Assembly (NCBI GenBank): GCA_934162365.1
Contig: CAKPIK010000006.1
Span: forward strand, 1-50,276
Direction of reading: 5' to 3'
Length of the DNA: 50,276 nt
DNA from: an uncultured Clostridia bacterium
GTDB lineage: Bacteria > Bacillota > Clostridia > TANB77 > CAG-508
Notes under the pieces: generated by a model
What the model was told of the DNA's origin: nothing
Database searches by the model: none
What the model saw: only the letters and a program-made list of their open reading frames with translations
Position numbers and translations under genes: made by a program
Shown here: one piece after another, positions 50,227 through 50,276 of the stretch
Numbering within the stretch: the stretch's first letter is position 1
Layout of the letters: the number at the start of each line of letters is the position of its first letter

Positions 50227-50276
50227 ATGATAAGAAAATTTGAAAAAAATGATATAAATCCTGTAATGCAAATATG
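50227..50276 (+). CDS. Start of a GNAT acetyltransferase (partial)
   Basis: The window ends 17 codons into a frame starting MIRKFEKNDINPVMQI, the common opening of GNAT N-acetyltransferases. The ribosome site is ATAGGAGAA (50213-50221). It is cut by the window edge. Confidence 0.6.
   Translation, partial: MIRKFEKNDINPVMQI

Noticed and set aside
1..50276. CRISPR array, IS element or phage genes
   Set aside because: I saw no regularly spaced repeats, transposase, terminal inverted repeats or phage structural genes.

Overview
The window is a piece of chromosome from a strongly AT-rich, endospore-forming, anaerobic-type Firmicute (Clostridia). Evidence for this is the sporulation genes (spoIVA, cotJA/JB/JC, spoIIM), strong AGGAGG-type Shine-Dalgarno sites, a T-box riboswitch, a short-form pyruvate kinase and codon use almost limited to A/T-ending codons. 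I cannot name the species.

Layout. 1-2.7 kb: an end fragment of a membrane protein, an anchored unknown protein, a peroxiredoxin, a DUF1540 protein and a monofunctional glycosyltransferase of GT51 type. 2.7-8.1 kb: tmcAL (minus), rnhA, a TVP38 membrane protein, a CmpB-like membrane protein, tcdA, and spoIVA (minus). 8.2-14.1 kb: glmU, T-box-aspS, an unknown gene, pyk. 14.2-15.5 kb: the cotJABC spore-coat operon. 15.5-21.6 kb: an accessory island flanked by an exact 24-bp direct repeat of the cotJC 3' end. It carries a decayed NRPS-type condensation domain, a radical-SAM/adenosine-deaminase fusion, a Nudix hydrolase, an HPr-kinase-like P-loop protein and a broken Spo0A-like regulator. 21.6-29.6 kb: rpsB-tsf, secA, yqeG, prepilin peptidase, M24 peptidase and two small unknown genes. 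29.8-36.4 kb: endoQ, spoIIM, xerD, rsmE, a membrane protein, yicC, rpoZ, gmk, an unknown minus-strand gene and tRNA-Asn. 36.6-40.3 kb: mgtA-type P-ATPase and ruvB. 40.3-46.8 kb: a lipid-linked-sugar glycosylation locus with two GT2 transferases and three large membrane glycosyltransferases. 46.8 kb to the end: a QueH-GNAT fusion, MmcQ/YjbR, a PH-like unknown, a SanA/YdcF protein, a DUF1287 protein and the start of a GNAT acetyltransferase.

The most unusual signal is translational. By reading every CGG in every gene, I found only six in-frame CGG codons. Four of them (29582, 43093, 43538, 46088) sit exactly where a gene needs a +1 shift to stay open, always in the context NNA-CGG-A. Skipping the C and reading GGA (Gly) restores each gene. 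In the second GT2 gene, two such shifts restore 309 codons colinear with the intact 311-residue paralogue next door, and both new glycines fall on glycines of that paralogue. CGG therefore looks like an unassigned or shift-inducing codon, or CGGA like a four-base glycine codon. The two exceptions are T-CGG codons, one in the island and one in an orphan minus-strand gene; both read through as arginine.

The second candidate system is the island. Its radical SAM domain (C41, C45, C48) is fused to an adenosine-deaminase domain that keeps all metal and catalytic residues, followed by a Nudix hydrolase and an HprK-like kinase, and the island sits at a direct repeat that looks like an attachment site.
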